Source: Polytrichum commune (taxonomy: Eukaryota; Streptophyta; Polytrichopsida; Polytrichales; Polytrichaceae). Taken from it: DNA of 60,000 nt. The first letter of the stretch is position 1, and each line of letters starts with the position of its first letter. The stretch is taken from NCBI GenBank assembly GCA_950295325.1, contig OX485804.1, positions 34,474,001-34,534,000 on the forward strand. Direction: 5' to 3'. The notes beneath the pieces are model-generated. The model did no database searches. It was given only the letters and a program-made list of their open reading frames with translations, and was not told the DNA's origin. The translations under genes and the position numbers were made by a program. Positions 11,117 through 22,205 of this stretch are shown here, one piece after another.

Positions 11117-11719
11117 AGGGAAAACTAACAGTTAGTTACAAATGGACCGGTTGAGTTTGAGAAATAATTGGTTGATGTTTGAGACTTTAGGAGAATTATG
11201 GATTAATTTAGAAGAATATATAGAATATACCTCAAATGAAGTAGGCACCACGGGCCTTGGCTTGGTGGTTAGGGCTCATGGCCCCCAATGAGGAGGTTGT
11301 GGGTTCTATTCCCCATGCTGGCGTGGTGCTCACCACCTTAGTCCATCCCAACTATGGTGGGGGGGTCCTTTGGACCTTGTTGTATGGGTACCTCAAAGCC
11401 CTTTGGGGGGATACCATGTCTGGTATCTTCAAGGCACTAGTGGCTAGCTAGGAACTAGTGTGCTGTGTCACTATAGTGTCCATCCTCGAAAGGGGAGAGT
11501 AGTATTGTCCCAATGTCCCCTTGTCCGGTGGGCATCGGGTCATTGGCATTACGAACGGACACTTTATTCACGCCGGCCCCTTGCAAAAAAGGGACCGGAG
11601 TTTCTATCTATCTATCTATCTACCTCAAATGAATAGTTCAAAACCGGAATATGTCAACATGTAACCGGTTGGATTAAGAATCACTAGGATCTTGACCAAC
11701 TATGCCCAAAAACGTTCCA
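11117..11719 (-). mobile_element. Family A MITE, copy A1, split by SINE-1
   Basis: The left part (AACAGTTAGTTACAAATGGACCGG...) and the right part (AACCGGTTGGATTAAG...CAACTATGCCCAAAAACG) are halves of one family A element. They are interrupted at 11241-11620 by a SINE whose target duplication lies in the A sequence. Family A ends carry a GGGGAGA-type inverted repeat and repeated AACCGGTT blocks inside. The superfamily is not determined. Confidence 0.55.
11241..11620 (+). mobile_element. SINE-1, tRNA-derived, with target-site duplication
   Basis: A 380-bp insertion is flanked by the 13-bp duplication TACCTCAAATGAA (11228-11240 and 11621-11633). Near the 5' end are a pol III A-box-like GGCTTGGTGGTTAGGG (about 11259-11274) and a B box GGTTCTATTCC (11302-11312), about 30 bp apart, as in tRNA-derived SINEs. 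The 3' tail is a (TCTA)n run ending at the duplication. It would be transcribed by RNA polymerase III and mobilised by a LINE. The short open frame across it is coincidental. Confidence 0.8.
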
Positions 11720-11794
11720 GGCATTGTCGTATACAAACATGAATGGGAGCATGTTCCTCCAAACCTCGATCACGTGTTACCAAGCTTCAAGGTA

Positions 11795-12282
11795 ACCAAG
11801 AGCCATGACCATGAAATTGTGAGAGCCCAAAAGAAAGTGTCCAAAGGCCATCTCAACACACCTCCAAAATCATGTAGTGTGGTCACGGATCCTTAAGTGT
11901 AGTGTGAAGTCATATGTGACAGGGCCCTCAACCAGATGCTATTTCAATGAATTTCTATTCATGCGGTGCTCGCACATCATAAAATAGATTAAATCAACGG
12001 TTGTGAGCATGCGGGAGTACCATGGTCTCCCGGTTTTGTGTTAGGCCTACCTTCAAGAGGTGGTCTTTGAAAATAGTCCAAGTGACCATGAAACATGATC
12101 CATTCGATGGCATGTAAGAATCCATGTAGACTCTACAACCATCTTGCATTCACTCACATACTCCGTTGATCCCTCAAGCATAGTGTGAAGTAGCGAACTT
12201 GGACCGGCTCCGTCATTTCCACCAATGGGAGTGCTTGAAGTGTAATGGTCACGGGCTGTCAGTCTCGTGTGTGAAGTGGCCC
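11795..12282 (+). mobile_element. M1 MITE, left terminus lost
   Basis: This matches 8107-8593 through the whole interior and ends GTGTGTGAAGTGGCCC. The left end begins at CCAAGAGCC, so the outermost inverted repeat is missing and no target duplication can be read. Both inner AGTGTGAAGT motifs are kept (about 11900 and 12184). Confidence 0.7.
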
Positions 12283-12924
12283 TTCGTTCCTTCTCCCTTA
12301 TTATGTACCGGAAGCTTAATTAATATAAGCGGGGTGTTGCGGAAACCAAGCCAAAACAAAACAAGAGACAAGTGGATGGATTTGGCCTTCTTCTTATATT
12401 TCAGGTGTCAATAGCCAATGATGATAGCTAGGTGGCCCTTTTCTTGCAGAAGAGTCTTATTACCATTTCCTCACGGTTGAAGGCTTCGGGCTGTCAGTCA
12501 CTTTTGGACAATCTAGGTTCATGGTAGTAAATATGCGTATAAAGATATACTATAAAGTTGGAGGGCATTGAACTCAAAAGCAGTGGCCTCCCCCCAGTTG
12601 TCCATCATGTGAACGACCAGGTGATCCCCACCCCCTCACACCATTATCTTATATTTTGTCACACTTTGAAGTACATTCAATGCGCACTCGAGTCTCGCAA
12701 TTTTTTCCCCATAGATTGATGGATGCTTTATAGCCATGCTGCCTATTTGTAGTTGGCCATTGGTGTACTATACTAGAGTACGACCACAACACTAAACATG
12801 CCAATTAGTGAGTGAGGGTAGTGCTAATTTAAGTCACACGCACGATCGAGCCAACTTACAACGTTCAAAGGGGTTGAAGTTGCTACTGAGTGACACTAAA
12901 TTCATGACTAGGATGCTATGATCA
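12283..12924. other. Unassigned spacer
   Basis: No feature was recognised. Short open frames carry no known motif. Confidence 0.35.
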
Positions 12925-13081
12925 GGGAGAACCGGCAGTTAGTTACAAATGAACCGGTTAAGTTTGAGAAATAACTGGTTGAACCCCACGACTCCAGGAA
13001 AATTAACGATCATTTTAGAGGAATTTGTAGAATATACCCTAAACACTAGGATCCCAACCGATTATGCTCAAAAATCTCCCC
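12925..13081 (-). mobile_element. Family A MITE, short internally deleted copy A2
   Basis: It begins GGGAGAACCGGCAGTTAGTT and ends ATGCTCAAAAATCTCCCC, giving both ends of family A in 157 bp. The middle part present in other copies is deleted. The GGGAGA/TCTCCC ends are the clearest view of the family's terminal inverted repeat. Confidence 0.6.
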
Positions 13082-14998
13082 AATCGTTGCTAGGGTGGAT
13101 TCTATGCTCATTTACCAAAGATTTCAAGACATTCAATGCGCGCTTGTGTTTAGTGCACGCCACATGCTTGTTAGTGAATAGTAATGCCAATACATTTAGT
13201 GATTAGTGTCAAGTACCGAGATGAACAATGCCTCCTAGTCTTAGAACTTAGATCTTCTGGTGGCACTAATTCATAGTGTAAAGGAAATTAGTATCACCTT
13301 CATTGGTTTCCCACACTTGCTAATTGGTACATTTAGTGTAGCATGTAGGCACCTCATTTAATATATTCAAAAGTTTGCAATACTCAAAATCACAACACTA
13401 TTTGTTTTGAAGGATCATTTGAAGATGTCTAAATATTGGATACGATGAACATGTGAAAATTATATCATCATCTCATAGACTCCATATAGAATCAGTGGTT
13501 GAGTATTCAAAAAAGGAATAAAGACATACTTAGTATGCTTGTAGATAAGCACCCTTGCCGTGATGCTTGGTTAAACATGGCCACGGTATAGAAGAATGGA
13601 CTCCCATTCGCATCGGTGTGTAAACTAAACCCCGATGTTACTTTTATTTATTATTATTGCTTGTAGATACTACAATATATATTGTCATCTTAAGAAAAAT
13701 CATTGTAAGTTATCTAATGCAAGTAAAATGAAAGTAAGCATAAATTATAGAAGGTAGTGAAAACAAAAGTCCCACAAATCCAAATCCAAATCTTATAAAA
13801 ATTGATGGTTTACTTCAAGTTGGGAAAACAACCTACCGAATACTGAAACTAAAGATTGTAAGACCTTGAATTTCACACGGATTTGAGGATGGATGAAAAA
13901 ATTATTGCACTCGTATTGTTTGAAAAAACTCTCTCAATATAAAACTAATTAATGGAAATTTTGGACTCTTCTAAGCTCCAACCACGTCAACGTGTCATAA
14001 GAGGTTGCATGCTTACACGTTAATAACTCGGTGCCCTCCTCACTCAAAGCGGCAAACTCTCTTTCTATATTCATCCACCTCTCCTCCTTGCTAATAGGGA
14101 TAAAAGCAAAATCAACCCGTCATTATTTTGGTGCCATTTCTAACACTCTTCTCCAAATGTCAAAGTGCAAATACATACAAAAGACCTAACACATACACTG
14201 TGCAAAGACAAACAAGAGCCACACTAAGTAAGGTTAAGGTGGATACTTAGGTTTAAGACCAAGAAGCCGCCACGAATGAATGAAAAAACCAACAAACTAC
14301 TTCCAGTACTGCTGGACCTTACCAAAAAAAACGAATTAATATTTTTTAAATTATAGGACTGACAACATTTCATAAATTATATTTTCAGTTGACGAACCTT
14401 ATTTTTCAAAAAATAAATAAATATTCATTTCGAGGTGCACGTACCAACTATGGTGCTACGTAGTTGTTTATTTTGTACCTCTAGAAAGCATTCACCTCAT
14501 GAGTTACTTGTAGGCCAAGTCCATTGAAACTCAAAGATGCAAAGCATTGGTTTCTATACATGACTAGATGGGACCAACTGCCACCGCTCTGATTCCAAAA
14601 ATCTTCACTTTGACAATGCACTAGATATTCATATGAGCTTTGACAAGCATGAAGAAAGTGGCTATGGAGAAAATTTGGAATTGGCTAGCATCTAGCACTA
14701 ATTGCTTGTTCTACACCTTAGTAGATGTGGGTATAGAGGTTAATCATTTAAAAAAAAAAACTTTGTGGCCTTTGGATCGTCTCAAATATCCGTGAAACAA
14801 AGAGGTGTTTCTTTACAAATTTTCATAGTGAGGTTGGTGTCTACATACAACGGACAGGGTGGTGATGGTGGTGGTCTATCGGTTGGTCTACAAAAGATGG
14901 ACACATGTCTAACTAGTTTTTCAAGGAAGAAAAGTCACATGCCAAACAATCATGCCCATAACAAACATGTGACAAGAGGAAGAAGAAACAAATGTGCA
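13082..14998. other. Unassigned AT-rich stretch
   Basis: Nearly 2 kb without a recognised gene or repeat. Poly-A runs occur at about 14330-14420 and 14750-14760. Confidence 0.4.
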
Positions 14999-15067
14999 AT
15001 GGTGGGGGACTATAAGTGCAAGTGGTGGGAATGGTGGGGGACTATAAGTGCAAGTGGTGGGCGTGGT
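14999..15067 (+). repeat. Two-unit tandem repeat of about 35 bp
   Basis: Two near-identical units each contain GGGGGACTATAAGTGCAAG followed by TGGTGGG. They sit in a G-rich tract that continues to about 15090. Confidence 0.6.
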
Positions 15068-15448
15068 GGGGGAACCTCGGGGGAGGTGGTGGACATGGAG
15101 CTAAGGTGGCGACATAGCAAAAGCAACAGGATAAAGTAGGACAAATTTTTAAATAAATTTTTAAAAAACAAACAAATCAAAAAAAATCTTTTTTCTTTCT
15201 TAAAGTGCTCCACAAGGGCATGATAGCAGGTTTGGGGGGCTAATGAGCTCAAGCATGGACATACACACATATGGCGGGTATGTACATGCATGGGCATATG
15301 GTTGCATGGGTGTATGGGTTTGGGTTCATCCAGGGTATTAATTCGCACACATGGGTGCGACAAGCTAGGATGGCACAAGTCCAAGTGGTTGATAGCGGGT
15401 TGAATTCCCCACGATGTCAAGGGTGGTATGAAAATTCCAAGTTCATTA

Positions 15449-15883
15449 GAATGCATCCTCGGGGAGTGCACTTAAAGTTAAGACTAGGAATCACGTGAGT
15501 GCATACTTTTGACCCCCCTATGTATGTACTAAAAAATCATCTAAAAATTGTAAAAAAAATATGAAGTTGTTAAACACAATCTAAAGTTCTTGTTATATAA
15601 ATTTCAAAAAATAATCAATTGTAAATATTTTTAAATTGATTTTTGAAGCAAAAAACAACACATTTTAGTTCAAACTTCTATCATTTTTTAAAAACTTTTT
15701 TTAAAAACTTTTCGTCCTAAAATTTATACCAAGTGATAGATATATACGTAATGATTTGGCACTTAAAAATTATTAATTTAAAAACTATTTTAAGGCCAAG
15801 TATTGTAGGGGGTATGCCATTAAAACGCACTCACGTGTATTCCTAATCTTAACTTTAAGTGCACTCCCCGGGAATGCATCCCC
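15449..15883. mobile_element. Long-TIR fold-back element
   Basis: The outer about 75 bp at each side are inverted copies of each other: left GTGCACTTAAAGTTAAGACT and right (reverse complement) GTGCACTTAAAGTTAAGATT, continuing into matching CACGTGAGTGC blocks. Flanks are TTA on the left and TAA on the right, not a clean duplication. The interior is very AT-rich and non-coding. This is a MITE or fold-back element of unknown superfamily. Confidence 0.6.
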
Positions 15884-16239
15884 TAACAATTAAAGGGTAG
15901 AGTGATCCTTTAATACCTGCTAACCTTAGCTATCCATTAGCTGCCAATAATTTTGGTTATCTTTAATGCACTAGATACTTTGTACATAACTTGTACAAGG
16001 TTTGGTAGAGTTCTTACTAAGGAAAACCAAATCACATTTAAGTAGTTTGTGTGTGTGTTTTGGTTTTTTGTTTTGTTTTTGAGACAAAGTCAAAAACCCA
16101 ATGCCAAATTAAATTAAGAACCAAGGAAATTGCGGCCACTTGAAGGCCTTCAAGGGGAGGTGGAGCCCCTTGGACACATAACATTGCCACATAAAGATTA
16201 ACAAAGACCTGACCCCACCAAGGACAACCCTCAAAACTA
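15884..16239. other. Unassigned spacer
   Basis: No feature was recognised apart from a GT-rich run at about 16048-16080. Confidence 0.35.
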
Positions 16240-16576
16240 CACAAAATAGTCCTATTAGGGTGGGTGGTAAATTAACGAGGAAATATTTAGCGTGGAAATA
16301 ATTAGCATGGGCCACACTAATTTATAGTCAAGGTGGACATAACATGGGTCCAAGACCCCGGGTCTTCCCCTAGTCTTCATGAAGACTTCCGAGCAACACA
16401 TCGAATATAATTTAAAGGACAAAAGTAGCACAAAATCAAATAATCACCCACATTAATCTACTACTAGAAATGTAGCATGGGTTGAAAATGAATATGGCCT
16501 TCATCAATTCTCATTATGAAAATTAGCATGGGCTCTAGAAAATATTTGTGGTCCACAATATTAGGAGTATTTAGTG
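16240..16576 (+). mobile_element. MITE-B, near-complete copy
   Basis: A 337-bp element starts CACAAAATAGTCCTATTAGG and ends TTAGGAGTATTTAGTG. Other copies give CACTAAATAGTCNTATTAGT as the start. The interior carries AAGACCCCGGGTCTTCCCC, itself a small palindrome, and many GTGTGGG/CCCACACT blocks. TA precedes the left end. It is non-coding. This uninterrupted copy is the reference for recognising the nested copies at 28572-30111 and 40700-43190. Confidence 0.65.
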
Positions 16577-16639
16577 CACCCAGTAGGAAGAACCCCACAC
16601 CCCACCAACCAAGGACAATCGCCTATGCCACTATCTAAG

Positions 16640-18440
16640 TGCGTTGCCATTTCCAATTCCAAGTCATCCTCATTTTGTCTCTCCTGCAAATAACATTTCA
16701 TGGGAGGTGACCCTACCATTTGTTTGCCACTCTCATCGTCTTGGGAATCTTGTTAAAGATGGAGTCTCTACCAAATTTTGTGGCAGAATTAAGAGAGCAA
16801 AACCCCTCCATCCAACAAAACTATCTAGATGCCATCCAAGGGTGACTGTCTTGACATAGAAAAAAATATTTCCTATTTCTTTTGTCCTCTAATAATTTAC
16901 AAATAATTTTAACCTTATGAAAAAGACCAACCGTTTCCCTAGTGGGATTCTCCCATTCACTAAGGCATCGGGAATGGGTGCCAATCGTAAGACATTTGAC
17001 CATGAAAGGCATGAAGAGATGGTGTTGGTGCATGCATGAGGGGTAAAGTCAGCCAAGCATTGCAAAACCGAGGCCAAATCTTCTACTCCATCTCTATAGA
17101 ACCCAATCCATTGTCCATGATGTTTGAATTGTCCTCCAAGGGATGCCACCATTGGCCAATGATTTTGGCCATGAGTGTGACTTAGTCCTTAGTTTTTGAT
17201 TGGGGTAGGTCGAACCCAACTTGTGCTTCATCCCATGAGTGGAAGGTGCAGTTCTCATTATCCCAAATGTCATCAAGGTATTGGGTACCCTATAGTCGAA
17301 TTCATGAGCCCTACCATAGGAGAACCAATTGGTAATAAATTCAAGTTATGCACTCCACTGAATTTTTGAGTGGAGCAATTCCATGAGGGTGTTGCAGGGG
17401 AGGGGGGATGGAAATTAGTAGGGGCCTTTAACCATAGTCTTCCATGCTTTACTAATGCGCCCCCAAACCTTAAACCTAAAGAATCCTTCGTGTTGCTTAT
17501 ATGTAACCAATCCAAGCTAGGCCCCCAATTTCTTCCTCTTTGTGGGTTAAAACATGCCAATCTATACCTAAGCATGAATTGGAGATTGGACTCGCCCGGC
17601 TCTATAGCTTTGACAATCCACTTACAAAGGAGGATGGTCTTGGCTACTTCTAGGTCCACTAACTTGAGATTGCCAAATTTGTTTTTCATGCAGCACTCCT
17701 TCCAACTCACTCGAACGCCGGTGAGTTGCTCTTTGCCCAAATAGAGATAGTTGCAAATTGCCCCTTTAATTTCTTTAAATGCTTGTTGAAGCCTCTCCAA
17801 ACCATGATAAAAAAAAAACCACACGGTGGGGAGGAGAACATGGTTGCATATGACGACTCTACCTTCTAGTAAGAGTTTTATGGTTCTTTAGTAATCAAGC
17901 TTCCTAGAGAATTTTCTATACATAAGCTGATCAATATATGGATTATTAAGGTTGTGGCCAAAAGGGATCCAAGAATCTTCGAGAGGTTTCCTTCTTTAGC
18001 CCACTTCCAATTATACCCTACTAGCCATACAACTTGTGTGTGTATTTTTTGAACCACTATGCAAATGAATTTTCTCGGTTAACCTCATCCTCAAAGCTTC
18101 ACTAAAACATTTAAGGCCTCTAACGAGCTCATCCACTTATTGTTTGTCTTCCCTTACCATAAATAAAGAGTCATTTACATATTTGGATACAATTTGTTGT
18201 TTCCTTCCACATAGCAAGATAAACCCTTTCAACCCATCCCCTACCACTATTTTTTAATGATATGGGTAAGAACCTCGCCAAACAATGAGAAAACAAATTG
18301 GTGCAAGTGGACATTCTTGTTGGACTGCCTCTGCAATGGATGCAATCCCCAAGAGAACTCTAACCCAATTAATGATTTTATTTTTTTATTTTTTTATTTT
18401 TTAAATAAATTTTATAGCATGAGAAATAAAACACTATGAG
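16640..18440 (-). pseudogene. L1-type LINE relic (reverse transcriptase to 3' end)
   Basis: Reading the minus strand from high to low coordinates, fragments appear in the order expected of a plant L1 ORF2. First is a palm motif reading KYVNDSLF at about 18158-18184, where the family has (Y/F)ADD, so the first catalytic Asp is Asn. Next comes a GSLLATTL block, then a 183-codon frame (17824 to 17273) with VSWKECCMKNKFGNLKLVDL and AKTILLCKW, which matches the post-RT 'SWxxxCxPKxxGGLGL' region. Last is a WDDIWDNENCTFHSWDE-like C-terminal block. Stops and frameshifts separate the pieces, so the copy is dead. It abuts MITE-B. The 5' half and ORF1 are absent. Confidence 0.65.
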
Positions 18441-20629
18441 ACTTTGTCATAGGGTTGAAGTTAGGTATAAAAATCTCGTGCAAATATGTTTTTTTAAAAA
18501 TATATTTTCAAAGTATTGTTTGGATTTTTTAAATTATGCAAAAATTGGTTGAAGAAGCTCTTATGCGTTAAGATCCTACAAATTCTTGAAATACACATCA
18601 TTATCAAGGTCACCCTAATGCCAATTTTTGCTAATTTATAGTGTGTCTTAGAAAACGACTTGTTGGGAAACAACGCTTTCTAAAATGTTCAAGTTGAATG
18701 TTGATATTATGAAAAATAAGACTTTCAATAAGTTACTTGGTGGACTTCAAACTATGAGGTGGATTTTTTACATGTACTAGCTTTATTTTGTATGTTTGAT
18801 TATAAATATTCAAATTTTTTGTTTCATTTTCTTAGAACTCTTTTAATTTTGATTTCAATTCTTTCTTTTGATAGATATTTTAAGTGTGTGTTACTTCCTC
18901 TCAATACTTTGGACAAGTTACCACAATATAATTTTGATAATGATTCATTTGAGTTCATTTTGATTGATTCGTTTTTGAACATATTGAATGTCAAAGAAAA
19001 ACCAAGGCTTGGCCCACATGCACATCTTCTAGGTCCCAAATGTTGCCTATGATCCTCACACTAGGACGATTAAAGAATGAGGTAGTCGAGCAAGAACACT
19101 AAGAATCCAAATACCTCCACACAACATAGGAAGCGGGTTGGGGCGGCTCATCCACATATATCCATGGTTGACATCATCAAATGCAATATCTATATTGTTG
19201 TATTTTGGTTCATGCTATGTGGTTGTGATTTAGGCACATTGTATATTATCCAAAGTTCATAATTAGTGCCATGCGTTTTCTTTTGCAGACATCAGAGTGG
19301 GATAGAATGGACATTCAAAAGTAGTTCATGTCCCATTGCATGCATATTTGCATGGATTACAAGGATATGCTTCCGGTATACCACATAAACTTCAACTATG
19401 TTAAATGGTAATGTTGTTTGTAATGCAACTTCTGTAACTTTGTCGGCAAATGCGCACTAGTAGATCATACTTCATAATTCACATGATGGTTTATGCTACA
19501 AAGGAAACCAAAAAGACGGCACCATGAGTGGGATTTGAAGTTGACATTGAAGTTTATTTATTTATCATTTTATTTAATATTTAAAATTTAAAATTTGACA
19601 GGGGTTGTCAAAGCCTGGAGTGGGCGGAGGTAAATTTGTTGTCCACCCAACTTGGTGGTACCACCACGCCAACAATTCTTTACTAGACTTTTAGGAACTA
19701 GGTGTATGAACATAGTAAGGGGAAAATGAGCCTCATCCCCAATTGTTGCACACCTTTGGTAATTCACACAAACCACTGCATGGTTGTGTATGTATTCCAT
19801 ACACTTGCATTGAATCATGAAAGCCTTTGTGAGCATCTTGTTGAATATTAAGTGTTGTGCATGTTGTTGGGTACATACATAATATGCAGACGGGTGGGCT
19901 TCTCCAACGGTCATGGGAAATTATGGGATCCACATCGGAAGCCAAAAACTCTAGGATTGAGTTTAGGCGAATGACAACGAGGCCAATTGGGGATGTTGTA
20001 GTAAATGGGGCCACGGGGACCTTGCGTGATACACATGGACAAAGGGGTGGCATGCAATAAGGGAGACGAGGTTCATGATCGTTGAGCTTCACCGCACTAG
20101 TCATGAAATGGTGGTTTTATGTACAAGTGTTAGTCCACATAACATACCAAATTGGATATAGCTTTCTCCTAGACCACATACATAAGGAAGTGACAGTTCA
20201 CATTGTTGTTGTTGTGTATAGATAATTATAGATATATAGGAGCCTTGTTTACACTTATGAATGTATTTCCCTATGCATTTTATAGGTACAACCACATGTT
20301 TTGAATATACTCACAAAATATACCTATTTCATATATCTCAAATATAATATGTATATTATGGTGAACATTTTTTTGGAAAAATCTAGTTAATAAAGAATGA
20401 ACAATATAAATAATCATATGTTGGTTGTTGTTGTAGAAGTAGAGGGGGATTTCTTTCGATATCATCCAAAAATACGGCTAGAGATGAAGAATTATTTGAG
20501 ATGATGATAGCCTAGCATTTAATGTCTTAACAACTGTGAGCCACCAAACCGCTCACGGTTTGAATTAAGGCCCACACTCGACAAAAATAAGAAAGTTAGT
20601 TATTAGAAATAGTCAATATAATGGTGGTT
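18441..20629. other. Unassigned AT-rich stretch
   Basis: No gene is supported. Open frames at 18759-19052 and 19588-20104 overlap on both strands and show no family motif. Confidence 0.35.
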
Positions 20630-20740
20630 ACTAGGTTTTGGGATATCCGCCTGTGGATGCGAGTTGTGTACGAGATTGATATTAGGTCTGGACCAACCCG
20701 AGTTCGAATCCGGTTGGTTACATTAATTGGCGTTTTCCAA
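20630..20740 (+). repeat. Possible tRNA-related repeat with B-box
   Basis: GAGTTCGAATCCGG at about 20699-20712 fits the pol III B-box consensus well. A convincing A box is not visible upstream and the T-arm stem does not pair properly, so this is not a functional tRNA. It may be a decayed SINE. Confidence 0.3.
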
Positions 20741-20982
20741 AATTAAGTTAATTTTAAAGCATGAATAATTTATAAATGGATGCAAAGAAGAAATTACTAC
20801 GTGGGTGTACGTAGAACCTTCTCAATTAATTTTTATCTTTTAGAATTATGTTATTATTTACTAGTGTGAATTAATTAAACCGTTCGCGGTTGGGTTAAGG
20901 TTCGTGGTCTAAGTAGAAAGAAGTTAATGAATCAAAATTAGATTTAGGTCAATTAGTTAGTATGAAAAAATTCAGACAATGG

Positions 20983-21300
20983 ATAAGGACAATGAAAGAC
21001 AACGTCGAATGGATGAACAATAGTGAATGACAACGTCGAATGAATGAAGGATAGCGAATGACAACGAATGGCAACGAATGACAACGAATGACAACATCGA
21101 AGGAATGATGGACATCGTAGGACGACGTCGAATGGATGAATGATAGTGAATGACAACGTCGAATGAATGATGGACATTATAAGAAGGCGATGAATGGATG
21201 AATGACAGCGTAAGACAATGTCGAACGTAAGATAGTAACGAATGGAGAATGATGTTTAACGGATGAGATGTCGAGTGGATGAAGGCGTAAACATATGACA
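20983..21300 (+). repeat. Degenerate minisatellite, GAATGACAACGTC type
   Basis: Imperfect repeats built from GAATGACAACGTC and GAATGGATGAA run through this interval, with units of roughly 20-40 bp. The reading frames across it are repeat artefacts. Confidence 0.7.
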
Positions 21301-21789
21301 ACAACAAACAGAGATTGTTGTTAAGCGGATGAAGGCCGTTGGAAGAAACGGTTGAAAAAACAACATTGTTGGATCTAGGGGTTTAGAGAATGGCGGCTAG
21401 GATGGTGGCGGCCGTAAATGCCAACCGTTAGATGTAGGTATGACTAAATCTACGGCTGAGAAGACTTGGTGGCTGGAAGGGTTAATTCCCCAAAGGGAGT
21501 GCGGGAGCTCACTTATCTCTCTTTCATTCTTATAATTGGGATTACTCATCTTTCTCTTCCTCCTCCATGAAGGTAGATGCAAAGAGTTGTTGAACGGTAA
21601 GAATATGACTGATGAAAAAAATAATTGATTAAAATGGATGTTGAATAAAATGATTTTTTGAACCTTACTGAAGAAAATTGTTATTATTTAGTTACATTAG
21701 CTTTGATATCCTAAGTAATGGATGTACAATTTTTTACTTAATCTATTATTTTATTAGCTCTTGCCTTATTTTATACACTAGTGTATGTA

Positions 21790-22205
21790 TTTTAGTCTTT
21801 GCATTATTCTTGAATCAGTCCTTTGCGTTAATCTTTTATCTTAGTCTTCTACATTATGTTCTAGATTGGAATCTGTATTAATTTCCTGCATCCGTCTCCT
21901 ACATTAGACTTCTGCATTATCTTGCGTATCATTCCTTTGCATTAACCTTCTATATTAGTTTTCTACATTAGACTCTGCATTAGTCTCTTGCATCAGCCTT
22001 CTACATTACTCTCATGCACTATGTTTGGCATTATTCCTTTGCATTAGGTTTTGTGTTAGGCTTTGCGCTAATGTTCTGCATTAAACTCTGCATTAATCTT
22101 TTACATCAGTATTTTGCATTTGTGCTCTGTATTTATGTTTTGCGTGTTATGCAGTAGTATTCTACATTAATCCTCTGTATCAGGCCCTACATTAGTTTTT
22201 TGCAT
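21790..22205 (+). repeat. Degenerate minisatellite, TCTGCATTA type
   Basis: More than a dozen irregular units of about 15-20 bp contain TCTGCATTA, TCTACATTA or TTTGCATTA. It is pyrimidine-rich and non-coding. Confidence 0.7.

Noticed and set aside
20690-20730. Possible tRNA gene from a GGTTCGAATCC-like box
   Set aside because: The T-arm stem does not pair and no acceptor or D-arm can be built; kept only as a tRNA-related repeat.
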